Source: an uncultured Lachnospiraceae bacterium (lineage in GTDB: Bacteria > Bacillota > Clostridia > Lachnospirales > Lachnospiraceae). From it: DNA of 32,624 nucleotides. The translations under genes and the position numbers were made by a program. The notes under the pieces were generated by a model, which worked only from the letters and a program-made list of their open reading frames with translations, did no database searches and was not told the DNA's origin. The DNA is taken from contig CAMWJF010000047.1 of NCBI GenBank assembly GCA_947174505.1, forward strand, positions 1 through 32,624, in the 5' to 3' direction. Shown in pieces: positions 1 through 7,783 of the stretch (position 1 is the stretch's first letter; every line of letters begins with the position of its first letter).

Positions 1-158
1 CACTGCAGGGATTGCGGCACCGAAGCCCGCAGGCGAAGAAATCCGAAGGATTTTCGAGCGTGCACTGCAGGGATTGCGGCACCGAAGCCCGCAGGCGAAG
101 AAATCCGAAGGATTTTCAAGCGTGCGCTGCGGGAATTGCGGCACCGAAGCCCGCGGGC
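1..158. repeat. 62-bp tandem repeat, two full copies and a partial third
   Basis: Positions 1-62 and 63-124 are the same 62-base unit with one difference in the second half (ttttcgag versus ttttcaag). A diverged third copy runs from 125 to about 158 and then breaks off. Each full unit holds a short inverted repeat, aaatcc-gaa-ggattt, and a GC-rich stretch around gcaccgaagcccgc. The array touches the left edge of the window, so further copies may lie outside. It is open in the frame of the downstream TetR gene, which makes that frame look artificially long. It looks like an intergenic repeat element; its function is unknown. Confidence 0.85.
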
Positions 159-206
159 CGCACGGCACTGCAAACAAGCGTATTTTCACCGGAAAGGCAT
201 ACCAAT

Positions 207-827
207 ATGGCAGACACACAAAAATATGACCGAATTTTAGACGCGCTCCAGCAGCTTATGATCGATGAGAGCATTCAGAATATCTCTGTCAGCGACATTG
301 CCTCCAAAGCGGGCATCGGCAAGGGCAGCATCTATTATTATTTTCCGTCAAAAGAAGCAATTTTAGACGCGCTGATCCGAAGAAATTATGAAACGCCCTT
401 GCAGACCGCGAAAAAGCTGGCCGACCAGACGGATATCCCGCCGTTTACAAGGATGGCCATGCTGTTTCAGGCCTGCCGCAGTTCCGCGGCTGCCTTCTTA
501 AAACAGGACAGCGAAAAAAGCAGGGCCATCACGATACAGGAATCCGCCTATCTGCACCAGAAATATTTAAATTATCTGATCTCGGAATTAAAACCCAATC
601 TGGCAAAGATTATCAGGCAGGGCATTGCCGCCGGGGAAATCCATTTCGACTATCCGGAGGCGTTGGCGGAAATCGTACTGATTGTCCTTGGCGTAAAGCT
701 GAACAATACCTTTCTCTCCACTACGCCGGAGGACTGCGAGTACACCATACGGGGGCTGATCTCCCTGCTTGAGCAGGGCACGGGGCTTTCCGAGGGGACG
801 TTAAGCTATCTGAATCTGACAGAATAA
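207..827 (+). CDS. TetR/AcrR family transcriptional regulator
   Basis: A 206-residue protein of usual TetR length. The N-terminal DNA-binding domain has its helix-turn-helix at about residues 28-47 (ISVSDIASKAGIGKGSIYYYF), the classical TetR pattern with the glycine turn and the YYYF end. The remaining helical part would bind a ligand and form the dimer. I chose the ATG at 207 because GGAAAGG lies about 9 bases upstream; the open frame runs back through the 62-bp repeats but only by chance. The gene is on the same strand as, and about 190 bases upstream of, the GH112 phosphorylase gene, which has its own promoter. TetR proteins often act on neighbours, so control of the phosphorylase/kinase pair is possible, but I see no clear operator. 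The ligand is unknown. Confidence 0.85.
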   Translation: MADTQKYDRILDALQQLMIDESIQNISVSDIASKAGIGKGSIYYYFPSKEAILDALIRRNYETPLQTAKKLADQTDIPPFTRMAMLFQACRSSAAAFLKQDSEKSRAITIQESAYLHQKYLNYLISELKPNLAKIIRQGIAAGEIHFDYPEALAEIVLIVLGVKLNNTFLSTTPEDCEYTIRGLISLLEQGTGLSEGTLSYLNLTE

Positions 828-869
828 ACCCGCGTACGCAACAGCCGCAGCGCCTTTTTCATATCGTGT

Positions 870-898
870 TTGCTTTCTGGCAAAAATATATATAAAAT
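870..898 (+). promoter_or_regulatory. Putative sigma-A promoter for the GH112-kinase operon
   Basis: TTGCTT at 870-875 and TAAAAT at 893-898 are separated by 17 bases. Transcription would start near 905, giving a leader of about 115 bases before the ATG at 1021. The leader is AT-rich, and I do not recognise a riboswitch in it. Confidence 0.5.
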
Positions 899-1020
899 CA
901 GCGCATATAATGAAAGACGAAGCAGAAAAAACGGCTGTAAATATTAAGTATGGACAGTAACAGGAATGCGAAAATATATAACCGATGACAAGAAAACATA
1001 AAACAGAAATGGAGAATCTT

Positions 1021-3195
1021 ATGAAAGATGTCACTCTCACCGGGCGGCTGACCCTGCCCACAGACGTGGATATGGTGGAAGAAACCATACAGCTCAAAAA
1101 TCTTCTGGGCGCGGATGCCCTGCGGGACTGCGACGGGACAGATATGCCGGAGGAGCTGTTATCCCAAGACGCCAAAATCTATGCCACCTACTACACCACC
1201 AGAAAGGACAATGCCTGGGCCGAAGCACACCCGGAGGAAATCCAGCAGGAATACCTGATCAGTGACCGTGTGACCGCGAAGGATACCACTCTGCGGATTC
1301 GCCTGATGAAGGGTTTCCACACCCAGCAGTTAAAAGTAAACACCCTTGACGACCCGAAACGCTGGTGGGAAGTCATCGACAGAACTACGGGGGAGAACGT
1401 TTCCACGGATCACTGGCATTACGACGAGACCGCAGGGGAAGTGGTGATTGACACCATACCCTACCACCAGTACACGGTAAGTTTCCTTGCTTTCCTGATC
1501 TGGGATCCCGTGCATATGTACAATTTTATCACCAATGACTGGAAGGACGCCCCGCATCAGCTCACCTACGACGTGCGCCAGCCAAAGACACAGGCCTATG
1601 TGAAAGAGAAGCTGCGCCGCTGGTGCGAGGAAAATCCCAGCGTGGACGTGGTGCGTTTCACCACCTTTTTCCATCAGTTCACCCTGACCTTCGACGACCA
1701 GAAGCGGGAAAAATATGTGGAGTGGTTCGGCTACAGCGCCAGCGTCAGCCCCTACATTCTGGAACAGTTTGAAAAATGGGCGGGCTATCCTTTCCGCCCG
1801 GAATATATCGTGGACGAGGGCTACCACAACTCCATCTTCCGCAGGCCCTCGAAGGAATTTCTGGATTTCGTGGAGTTCCAGCAGATCGAGGTGAGTAAGC
1901 TTGCGAAGGAACTGGTGGACATCGTCCACAGCTATGGCAAGGAAGCCATGATGTTTCTTGGCGACCACTGGATCGGCACAGAGCCTTTCGGAAAATATTT
2001 TCAGAATATCGGACTGGATGCGGTGGTCGGTTCCGTGGGCGACGGCGTCACCCTGCGCATGATTTCCGACATACAGGGGGTAACGTACACGGAAGGACGG
2101 CTGCTGCCCTACTTCTTCCCGGACGTGTTCACCGAGGGCGGCGATCCCATCGGTGAGGCCAAGGATAACTGGTTAAAGGCCCGCCGGGCCATTCTGCGCT
2201 CTCCTGTGGACCGGATCGGTTACGGCGGCTATCTGAAACTTGCGAACGAGTGGCCGGGCTTTATTGACCGCATTAGTCAGGTTGTGGACGAGTTCCGCCA
2301 GATCCACGCAAATATGCAGGGTTCCAATGCTTATACCGCGCCCTTTAAGGTTGCTGTTCTCAATAGCTGGGGAAATCTGCGCCGCTGGATGGCAAATCAG
2401 GTACACCACGCCCTCTGGTACCGCGAAATATATTCCTATGTCGGCGTACTTGAAGCGTTGAGCGGCATGCCCATTGATGTGGAATTTATTACTTTTGAAG
2501 AGATGAAGCAGGGAATCGATCCGTCCATCCGGGTTATCATCAACGCCGGGGACGCCTACACCGCTTTCAGCGGCGGCGAGGTTTGGAAGGATCCTGATCT
2601 GGTCTGCACCCTGCGCCGTTTCGTGGATGAGGGAGGCGGCTTTATCGGCGTGGGGGAACCCACCGCCTGCCAGTATCAGGGACGTTTCTTCCAGTTAAGC
2701 GACGTTCTTGGCGTGGACAGGGAGCTCGGCTTCTCCATGAGCACCGACAAATACAATGAGCTGAACCGAGAACACTTTATTCTGGAAGATGTGGCGGGCG
2801 ACGTTGATTTCGGCGAGGGAAAAAGCCGCATCTACGCCCAGGGTGAACACTACCAGATCCTTGACATGGATGGTAAATACAGCCGCCTCGTAGTCAACGA
2901 GTACGGCAGAGGACGCAGCGTCTACTTCACGGGACTGCCCTACTCCCCGCAGAACTGCCGTATCCTGCTGCGCGCCATCTACTATGCGGCCCACCGCGAA
3001 AATGAAATGAAGAAATACTATGTCACCGACGTGGAGACCGAAATCGCTGTCTTTGAAAAGACAGGTATGCTCGCTGTGATCAACAACACACAGCAGAAGA
3101 AAGAGACGGATCTATATATGGATGGTAATCTCAAAACACACCTTACTCTTGCACCCATGGAGCTCAAGTGGATTAACTATAAAGAAGAACTGTAA
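1021..3195 (+). CDS. lnpA: 1,3-beta-galactosyl-N-acetylhexosamine phosphorylase (GH112)
   Basis: A cytoplasmic phosphorylase of 724 residues, the usual length for GH112. Enzymes of this family cleave galacto-N-biose or lacto-N-biose with phosphate to galactose 1-phosphate and GalNAc or GlcNAc. The family architecture is a TIM barrel (roughly the first 60 percent), a central Rossmann-like domain and a C-terminal beta domain. Conserved-looking segments include RFTTFFHQFTL, YIVDEGYHNS and GDHWIGTEPFGKYF. I believe the catalytic acid is an aspartate of the barrel but have not aligned it. The ATG at 1021 has GGAG six bases upstream; the in-frame ATG at 985 has no such site. The N-acetylhexosamine kinase gene follows 71 bases downstream on the same strand, the classical GNB/LNB pairing. 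Some GH112 members act on galactosyl-rhamnose, but the kinase neighbour argues for HexNAc substrates. Confidence 0.92.
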   Translation: MKDVTLTGRLTLPTDVDMVEETIQLKNLLGADALRDCDGTDMPEELLSQDAKIYATYYTTRKDNAWAEAHPEEIQQEYLISDRVTAKDTTLRIRLMKGFHTQQLKVNTLDDPKRWWEVIDRTTGENVSTDHWHYDETAGEVVIDTIPYHQYTVSFLAFLIWDPVHMYNFITNDWKDAPHQLTYDVRQPKTQAYVKEKLRRWCEENPSVDVVRFTTFFHQFTLTFDDQKREKYVEWFGYSASVSPYILEQFEKWAGYPFRPEYIVDEGYHNSIFRRPSKEFLDFVEFQQIEVSKLAKELVDIVHSYGKEAMMFLGDHWIGTEPFGKYFQNIGLDAVVGSVGDGVTLRMISDIQGVTYTEGRLLPYFFPDVFTEGGDPIGEAKDNWLKARRAILRSPVDRIGYGGYLKLANEWPGFIDRISQVVDEFRQIHANMQGSNAYTAPFKVAVLNSWGNLRRWMANQVHHALWYREIYSYVGVLEALSGMPIDVEFITFEEMKQGIDPSIRVIINAGDAYTAFSGGEVWKDPDLVCTLRRFVDEGGGFIGVGEPTACQYQGRFFQLSDVLGVDRELGFSMSTDKYNELNREHFILEDVAGDVDFGEGKSRIYAQGEHYQILDMDGKYSRLVVNEYGRGRSVYFTGLPYSPQNCRILLRAIYYAAHRENEMKKYYVTDVETEIAVFEKTGMLAVINNTQQKKETDLYMDGNLKTHLTLAPMELKWINYKEEL

Positions 3196-3266
3196 GTTTG
3201 CCGGATATATACTAAAATTGCAGGTGATATAAAAACCGAAAGTAACAGAGAAGAAGGAGAACCCGC

Positions 3267-4379
3267 ATGTCACAGCCCATTGCAACTGAAACCATAAACA
3301 ACGCCGTCACCGCCTTCTCTTTGGCTGGCAGTCCGCGCGATGTGCGTCCCTACGGAAACGGCCACATCAACGATACCTATCTGGTGACCTGCGGTAATGC
3401 CGGAGAAGAGAAAAAATATATCCTGCAGCGGATGAACCACTCAATTTTTCAAAATCCACAGGCACTTATGGAGAATATCGCAAATGTTACGGCCTTTCTA
3501 CAAAAAAGCATTTCGGAAAAAGGCGGCGATCCCGAACGGGAAACCTTATGCGTTATCAGGACAAAAAACGGGGAAAATTATTTCGAGGATAGTTTTCATA
3601 ATTTCTGGCGCGTTTTTCCTTTTATCGAAGGTACCTTCTGTCTGGAAAAAGTAGAAAACGCAGGGGATTTCTACGACTGCGCAACGGCCTTCGGCAGCTT
3701 CCAGCGGCTGCTCGCCGATTATCCCGCAGAAACCCTGCATGAGACGATCCCCCTTTTCCACCACACACCTGCCCGCTTTCGCACTTTTCAGGAGGCAGTT
3801 GCTAAAGATCCTCTCGGACGCGCGGAAAGTGTACAGGCGGAAATTGACTTTGCACTTGCCAGAGAAGCCGACACCCATGTCCTCACGGATCTTCTGGAGA
3901 AAGGCGAGTTGCCCCTCAGGGTGACCCACAACGACACAAAATTAAATAACATTCTCTTTGACGCTGCTACAAAAAAAGCGCTGTGCATCATTGATCTGGA
4001 TACAGTGATGCCGGGACTGTCCCTCTACGATTTCGGGGACGCCATCCGAACCGGCGCAAATACAGGGGCGGAGGACGAAACCGATCTGTCTAAAATCGGA
4101 CTGGATCTGTCCCTGTTCGAAACTTTCACGGAGGGATTCCTGAAAGGATGCGCAGGAAGCCTTACCCCGCTCGAAATCAAGCTGCTGCCCATGGGCGCAA
4201 AACTTATGACTTACGAATGTGGCATCCGTTTTCTCGCCGATTATCTGGTGGGCGACATCTACTTTAAGATTCACCGGGAAACCCATAACCTTGACCGCGC
4301 CAGAACACAGTTTAAGCTGGTAGCGGATATGGAAAAGAAATGGCCGGAAATGGAGGAGATTGTCACGCGTCTGAGCTGA
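3267..4379 (+). CDS. nahK: N-acetylhexosamine 1-kinase (NahK-like, APH fold)
   Basis: A 370-residue kinase of the aminoglycoside-phosphotransferase fold, expected to phosphorylate GlcNAc or GalNAc at C1 using ATP. The nucleotide loop is at the N-terminus (about 26-36, YGNGHINDTYL), with the ATP-site lysine following in KKYILQRM. The catalytic loop is VTHNDTKLNNILFD with the presumed base D223, and the metal-binding segment is IIDLDTVMPG with D243 and D245. AGAAGGAG lies just upstream of the ATG. It stands directly after the GH112 gene and would use the hexosamine that enzyme releases. The remaining pathway steps (galactose-1-phosphate uridylyltransferase, epimerase, ABC importer) are not in this window. 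No terminator is obvious before the convergent Rpn gene 35 bases on. Confidence 0.9.
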   Translation: MSQPIATETINNAVTAFSLAGSPRDVRPYGNGHINDTYLVTCGNAGEEKKYILQRMNHSIFQNPQALMENIANVTAFLQKSISEKGGDPERETLCVIRTKNGENYFEDSFHNFWRVFPFIEGTFCLEKVENAGDFYDCATAFGSFQRLLADYPAETLHETIPLFHHTPARFRTFQEAVAKDPLGRAESVQAEIDFALAREADTHVLTDLLEKGELPLRVTHNDTKLNNILFDAATKKALCIIDLDTVMPGLSLYDFGDAIRTGANTGAEDETDLSKIGLDLSLFETFTEGFLKGCAGSLTPLEIKLLPMGAKLMTYECGIRFLADYLVGDIYFKIHRETHNLDRARTQFKLVADMEKKWPEMEEIVTRLS

Positions 4380-4414
4380 CCGTGGACTGTAAACTGTTGC
4401 AACAGCCCCTGTCA

Positions 4415-5398
4415 CTACCGGGAAATAATACCGGAAACAACCTGCTCAATGATGAGGGGATCTTCTTCCAGTTCCTCCGCGATCTCCGGGACTGCTTTTC
4501 CTCTGGAAAGTTTTTTCTGCACCAGCTCCCGGAGCTTTTCCTCGCGGCCCTCCTTGCGGCCCCTGTTCAGCCCAAGCTCCATCCCTTCTTTTATACCTTC
4601 TTTTATACCCTCTTTTATTCCTTCTTCCTTACCTTCCCGATAGGTATTCCTCAAGTGTTTCTTCTCGTCATACTCCGTCAAAAGCATATGCATTACCTCC
4701 GCTTTCTCCCTGATCAGGATATCTTTCAGGATTCCCTTTTCAATACAGACATCCATGGCAGTCTCCACCGCCTCTTTCCTGTCCATGCCGCTTCTTATGT
4801 TTTCTTCAATCTCCGAGGAAAATTCGGAGTATTCCCAGAGCCTGCGGCATTTCTCCATAAGAGCACCGTTATAGCCGCGGTTGATGTTTAATACTTCACA
4901 GGTACACTCCAGACTTCCGCTTCCCCTCCCTGCCGAAAAGGAATCTGACAGATAAAGCATCAGACTGTCCGTATCCATACCTTTGCCGTTGTAAAAGAGG
5001 ATATATACCGGTGTGGGAACTTCGATCAGCTTTCCGCCGTAAAGGTCATCCCCGCGGGCGCTGACCAGTCCCTCAAACTGTCGGGCAAAGTAAAAAAGCC
5101 CCCGAAGCGGCATGTTCGGATTCCAGCTGCTCTGGTGTTCGTAGAGGTTTAAACTGCTCCCGATGATAAAGGAGAGATCATTTTTCATCTTCATAAAGAT
5201 CACGTCCTCCAGAGTGACCACTTCCAGTTCCCCGGGATCAGTGTATGTACTGCCGTTTAAGGCATTGTAAAGTTCCAACAGGTCTTTCTTTTCCCAAAAG
5301 AGACGTCGGAAAAGAACATCCTTATATCTGCGGTTTAAAAAGAGCCTCTTCCACCATGAGCCGTGTCCAAACCATTTCCCTGTATTTTGTTTTACCAT
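4415..5398 (-). CDS. Rpn family recombination-promoting nuclease/putative transposase (PD-(D/E)XK)
   Basis: 327 residues. The N-terminal part matches the Rpn/PD-(D/E)XK type: NRRYKDVLFRRLF near residue 22, then D74 in KNDLSF and E87-H-Q89 in LYEHQSS, the expected metal-binding acid and E-x-Q set. The middle is beta-rich (VPTPVYILFYNG). The C-terminus (about 257-300) is charged and helical, with four GIKE-type repeats (residues 259-272) followed by a basic segment and a short helical end (AVPEIAEELEEDP). Such repeat tails vary in copy number between Rpn homologs. Rpn proteins are DNA endonucleases, with reported roles in recombination and more recently phage defence; the role here is unknown. 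The ATG at 5398 has GGAGG about 7 bases upstream. A candidate structured RNA lies 75 bases upstream on the same strand. Confidence 0.85.
   Translation of the reverse strand: MVKQNTGKWFGHGSWWKRLFLNRRYKDVLFRRLFWEKKDLLELYNALNGSTYTDPGELEVVTLEDVIFMKMKNDLSFIIGSSLNLYEHQSSWNPNMPLRGLFYFARQFEGLVSARGDDLYGGKLIEVPTPVYILFYNGKGMDTDSLMLYLSDSFSAGRGSGSLECTCEVLNINRGYNGALMEKCRRLWEYSEFSSEIEENIRSGMDRKEAVETAMDVCIEKGILKDILIREKAEVMHMLLTEYDEKKHLRNTYREGKEEGIKEGIKEGIKEGMELGLNRGRKEGREEKLRELVQKKLSRGKAVPEIAEELEEDPLIIEQVVSGIISR
4584..4620. repeat. 12-bp in-frame tandem repeat inside the Rpn gene
   Basis: On the plus strand the unit cttcttttatac is repeated three times (4585-4596, 4597-4608, and a variant at 4609-4620). It encodes the repeated Gly-Ile-Lys-Glu block of the Rpn tail. 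Each unit is four codons long, so slippage would change tail length without breaking the frame. Confidence 0.85.
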
Positions 5399-5472
5399 AC
5401 ATTTTCCTCCATTATAACATATTCCTTGCTGCAGTTACAGTAAAATTTTCAGGCTGAATATGAGGAGTTCAT

Positions 5473-5657
5473 AGGATATATGCCAATCTCACAGGAGACA
5501 CATATAAAATCGGACGACACCGCAGAATCCTTTTTCAGCCCTGTGTCAATAGATAAGGGATTGTTTCCGGCGAACCCGGAAAGAATCTTGAGAAGAGAAA
5601 TCTTCATAAATATTTCTCTGGCAGACAGAAGACCCGCCTGCATCTGCTATATATCCT
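5473..5657 (-). ncRNA. Candidate structured RNA (multi-helix, unidentified), also a possible leader of the Rpn gene
   Basis: Read on the minus strand, the two ends pair: 5657-5646 with 5483-5473 (AGGATATAT-A-GC against GCATATATCCT, one bulged A), closing about 160 bases. Inside, three hairpins follow one another: 5638-5620 (GGCGGGT stem, loop CTTCT, with G-U pairs); 5619-5612 with 5601-5594 (AGAGAAAT/ATTTCTCT), directly abutting the first; and 5582-5576 with 5570-5564 (TTTCCGG, loop GTTCG, CCGGAAA), extended across one mismatch by GATT/AATC. A small fourth stem is TCTC/GAGA at 5498-5487. Upstream are weak promoter-like boxes (TTGCAT at 5687-5682, 17-base spacer, TATTGT at 5664-5659; alternatively TATGTT at 5669-5664, which would start transcription near 5657). 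The RNA lies between purF and the Rpn gene, all on one strand. A 64-codon open frame crosses it but looks spurious. I do not recognise the family; it lacks the single-rod form of 6S RNA. It fills most of the 329-base gap between genes. Confidence 0.5.
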
Positions 5658-5727
5658 GACAATAACATAGATAACAGACGGATGCAAGAAAATTTTTCAA
5701 ATATCTCAACAAAGAAATTTTGAGAGC

Positions 5728-7110
5728 TTACCCCTCGCTGCAGTTCATGGGATATTCCCCGTCAAAGCAGGCCCTGCACAAAGGCAGCCCGCCCGCCATT
5801 TCCTCCAGATCCTCCAACCGCATATAGCCGAGAGAATCCGCTCCGATCATCTCACAGATTGCCTCCTCGCTGTGATTTGCTGCGATGAGCTGGGAATTGG
5901 AGGGCACGTCAGTGCCAAAATAACAGGGATAGAGAAAGGGCGGCGAGCTGATTCTCACATGCACTTGTCTTGCTCCCGCCTCCTTCAACATGCGGATCAG
6001 ATTGGCAATGGTGGTACCTCTCACAATGGAATCGTCCACCAGCACGATCCGCTTATCTTTTACCACTGATTCCAGCACGCTCAGCTTCATGCGGACGGCG
6101 GACTCCCGCTCTTTTTGAGTGGGTTTGATAAAGGTACGGCCTATATAACTGTTTTTATAGAAAGCAAGGGCAAAAGGAATCCCGCTCTCCAATCCGTATC
6201 CCTGCGCCGCGGGAAGTCCCGACTCCGGCACACCCGTCACCAGATCCGCCTCCACAGGATGGGATTTTGCAAGCATTCTGCCCGCACGTATCCTTGCGTC
6301 GTACACCCGCACCCCGTCCATAACGCTGTCCAGTCTGGCAAAATAAATATATTCAAAAATACAGTGGGCGCACCGCTCCGCTTCCGGGAGCATCTCAGAG
6401 TGTATCTCCTTCCCTGTAATTGTAATCACCTCTCCAGGCAAAATGTCCCGCACAAATTCCGCTCCCATGGCCACAAGTGCACAGGACTCCGAAGCAAGCA
6501 CATAGGCGCTGTCCCGCCTTCCCAGACAGAGCGGTTTTAAGCCATAAGGATCGCGCACCCCGATCAGCTTCCGGGGACTCATAATCACCAAAGCAAAACC
6601 GCCTTTTATCTTTAAAGCCGTCTTATAGACCGCCTCCTCCACCGAGGCGGAATGCACCCGTTCTCTAGCGATATGGAATGCGATCACCTCCGAGTCCGTG
6701 GTGGTGTGAAAGATGGCGCCATTCTGAATCAGCTCCCACTTGAGCTCCGGCGTATTGATCAGATTGCCATTATGGGCAAGTGCCAGTGTACCCTTAATAT
6801 AGGATAACACCAACGGCTGGGCGTTCTCCGCCACGGACGCCCCTGTGGTGGAATAGCGGACATGTCCCAGACCAATGTTACCGGCCATCTTTTCCACAAC
6901 CTCCTTCGAGAGTACCTCGCTTACCAATCCCAGATCCTTGTGGAAGCAGACATTACCCCTCTCCTGATCTGTCTTTGAAACCGCCATACCGCAGGCCTCC
7001 TGGCCGCGATGCTGTAAAGCGGTAAGACCATAGTACAGATCCGGTGCCACATTTTCCCCTTCCGGAGCGTAAATCCCCACCACACCACAGGCTTCCTTAA
7101 TCTCTGACAT
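5728..7110 (-). CDS. purF: Amidophosphoribosyltransferase (glutamine PRPP amidotransferase)
   Basis: Catalyses the first committed step of purine synthesis, PRPP plus glutamine to phosphoribosylamine. The 460-residue protein is full length. It begins MSEIKEAC, so removal of seven residues would expose Cys8 as the N-terminal nucleophile of the class II glutaminase domain (GHVRYSTTG near 82-90, LAHNGNL near 111-117). The phosphoribosyltransferase half has the PRPP loop at about 356-367 (VLVDDSIVRGTT). Four cysteines at 250, 396, 445 and 448 fit the 4Fe-4S ligands of the Bacillus subtilis type. GGAGG lies about 9 bases before the ATG. No other pur gene is in the window, so it stands alone here, preceded by an unusual repeat-rich leader and an upstream terminator. 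Confidence 0.97.
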   Translation of the reverse strand: MSEIKEACGVVGIYAPEGENVAPDLYYGLTALQHRGQEACGMAVSKTDQERGNVCFHKDLGLVSEVLSKEVVEKMAGNIGLGHVRYSTTGASVAENAQPLVLSYIKGTLALAHNGNLINTPELKWELIQNGAIFHTTTDSEVIAFHIARERVHSASVEEAVYKTALKIKGGFALVIMSPRKLIGVRDPYGLKPLCLGRRDSAYVLASESCALVAMGAEFVRDILPGEVITITGKEIHSEMLPEAERCAHCIFEYIYFARLDSVMDGVRVYDARIRAGRMLAKSHPVEADLVTGVPESGLPAAQGYGLESGIPFALAFYKNSYIGRTFIKPTQKERESAVRMKLSVLESVVKDKRIVLVDDSIVRGTTIANLIRMLKEAGARQVHVRISSPPFLYPCYFGTDVPSNSQLIAANHSEEAICEMIGADSLGYMRLEDLEEMAGGLPLCRACFDGEYPMNCSEG

Positions 7111-7152
7111 CCTTATTTCCCTCCGTTCTCCTGCTTCTGAATCTACTGGCTA

Positions 7153-7275
7153 CTTCGTATAAGCAGATTCGAAATGCTCCGCTTTCTGACTCTGCTGTTT
7201 GCTTCGTATAAGCAGATTCATCCTTGCATGCAAGCATGCAGTCCGTATCTGCCGCTTTCTGACTCTGCTTATACG
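7153..7275. repeat. Duplicated inverted-repeat leader upstream of purF
   Basis: Two 18-base direct repeats alternate: cttcgtataagcagattc at 7153-7170 and 7202-7219, and ccgctttctgactctgct at 7179-7196 and 7252-7269. The two motifs carry complementary ends, so cgtataagcaga (7205-7216) forms a perfect 12-bp inverted repeat with tctgcttatacg (7264-7275). Inside it is the palindrome ttgcatgcaa (7224-7233). The arrangement suggests a hairpin unit that was duplicated in the purF leader. It does not resemble the purine riboswitch core. It could be a regulatory RNA leader, an operator array or a small inserted element. Confidence 0.75.
7205..7233 (-). promoter_or_regulatory. Possible purF promoter within the repeat
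   Basis: On the minus strand TTGCAT (7233-7228) and TATACG (7210-7205) are 17 bases apart. The -10 box is imperfect and coincides with an arm of the inverted repeat, so DNA-level control through the repeat is possible. The assignment is tentative. Confidence 0.3.
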
Positions 7276-7278
7276 CGC

Positions 7279-7318
7279 AAAAAGGGACAAAGAAATCCCT
7301 GAAAGACTTCTTTGTCCC
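7279..7318 (-). terminator. Rho-independent terminator downstream of hepT
   Basis: On the minus strand GGGACAAAGAA (7318-7308) pairs perfectly over 11 bp with TTCTTTGTCCC (7294-7284) around a 13-base loop, followed at once by TTTTT (7283-7279). It lies 55 bases after the hepT stop, so it should end the mntA-hepT transcript and insulate purF. Confidence 0.85.
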
Positions 7319-7372
7319 AACGTATTTATTCTACCACACTGCCATTCATTTTTCCACAGTTCTTTTACAATT

Positions 7373-7783
7373 TTATACCCAGTCTTCCCCAGCCTCTTTA
7401 AGTTTCTTTTCCAGCGTTTTTTCCATAACCACGAAAGCAGGTATAAAGCTGTCCCGAATCAGCAGGATCAATTCGTCTATTTTGTTATCATCATATATGT
7501 GAACAGAGGTATTACGCCTTTTCAGCATAGTAATCCATACGGCAGAATCCTCTACAAATCCAAACTTATAACCAAGCTGAAAAATCTCTCTAGGTGAACC
7601 TGTTTCCGCACCCCCAACGCCGTGCAGTCTCAAAACCGCCTGCAGCGCCTTCCAGGCAAGTTCAAACGTCAGGTTGAACTGCCCGATCACACCTGTCCTG
7701 TATATTTCATTATCGTCTGCAAGGTCAAAATCCGCATTCCTCAGCACATGCAGACATTTTACGAAATTATCAAGTTTTTTCAT
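7373..7783 (-). CDS. hepT: HepT-like HEPN ribonuclease toxin
   Basis: A 136-residue all-helical protein of the HI0074/HEPN type, the toxin of the HepT/MntA system. The family cleaves RNA through a conserved Arg-His pair. Here the motif is R90-N-T-S-V-H95-I-Y97, exactly R-X4-H-X-Y. In the Shewanella oneidensis pair the tyrosine of this motif is AMPylated by the antitoxin. An upstream helix (FNLTFELAWKALQAVL, 36-51) is also typical. The ATG at 7783 overlaps the end of mntA by 14 bases, consistent with translational coupling; a TTG eight codons earlier is a weaker alternative. A strong terminator follows the gene. Confidence 0.88.
   Translation of the reverse strand: MKKLDNFVKCLHVLRNADFDLADDNEIYRTGVIGQFNLTFELAWKALQAVLRLHGVGGAETGSPREIFQLGYKFGFVEDSAVWITMLKRRNTSVHIYDDNKIDELILLIRDSFIPAFVVMEKTLEKKLKEAGEDWV

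Noticed and set aside
12..206. N-terminal extension of the TetR protein through the repeats
   Set aside because: The 62-bp units happen to be open in this frame; the ATG at 207 has a ribosome binding site and starts the TetR domain.
4584..4620. CRISPR-like or intergenic direct repeats
   Set aside because: The units are contiguous 12-mers without spacers and code for the Rpn tail.
5366..5415. TATAAT just upstream of the Rpn start as its main promoter
   Set aside because: It would start transcription at or after the GGAGG ribosome binding site, so I did not call it; it may still be an extended -10 by chance.
5449..5643. 64-codon frame on the minus strand before the Rpn gene
   Set aside because: No ribosome binding site, no recognisable protein pattern, and it lies across the RNA helices.
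7111..7278. Purine riboswitch before purF
   Set aside because: The conserved TATA and CCNNAATATGG-type core and paired loops are not present; only the duplicated inverted repeats are.
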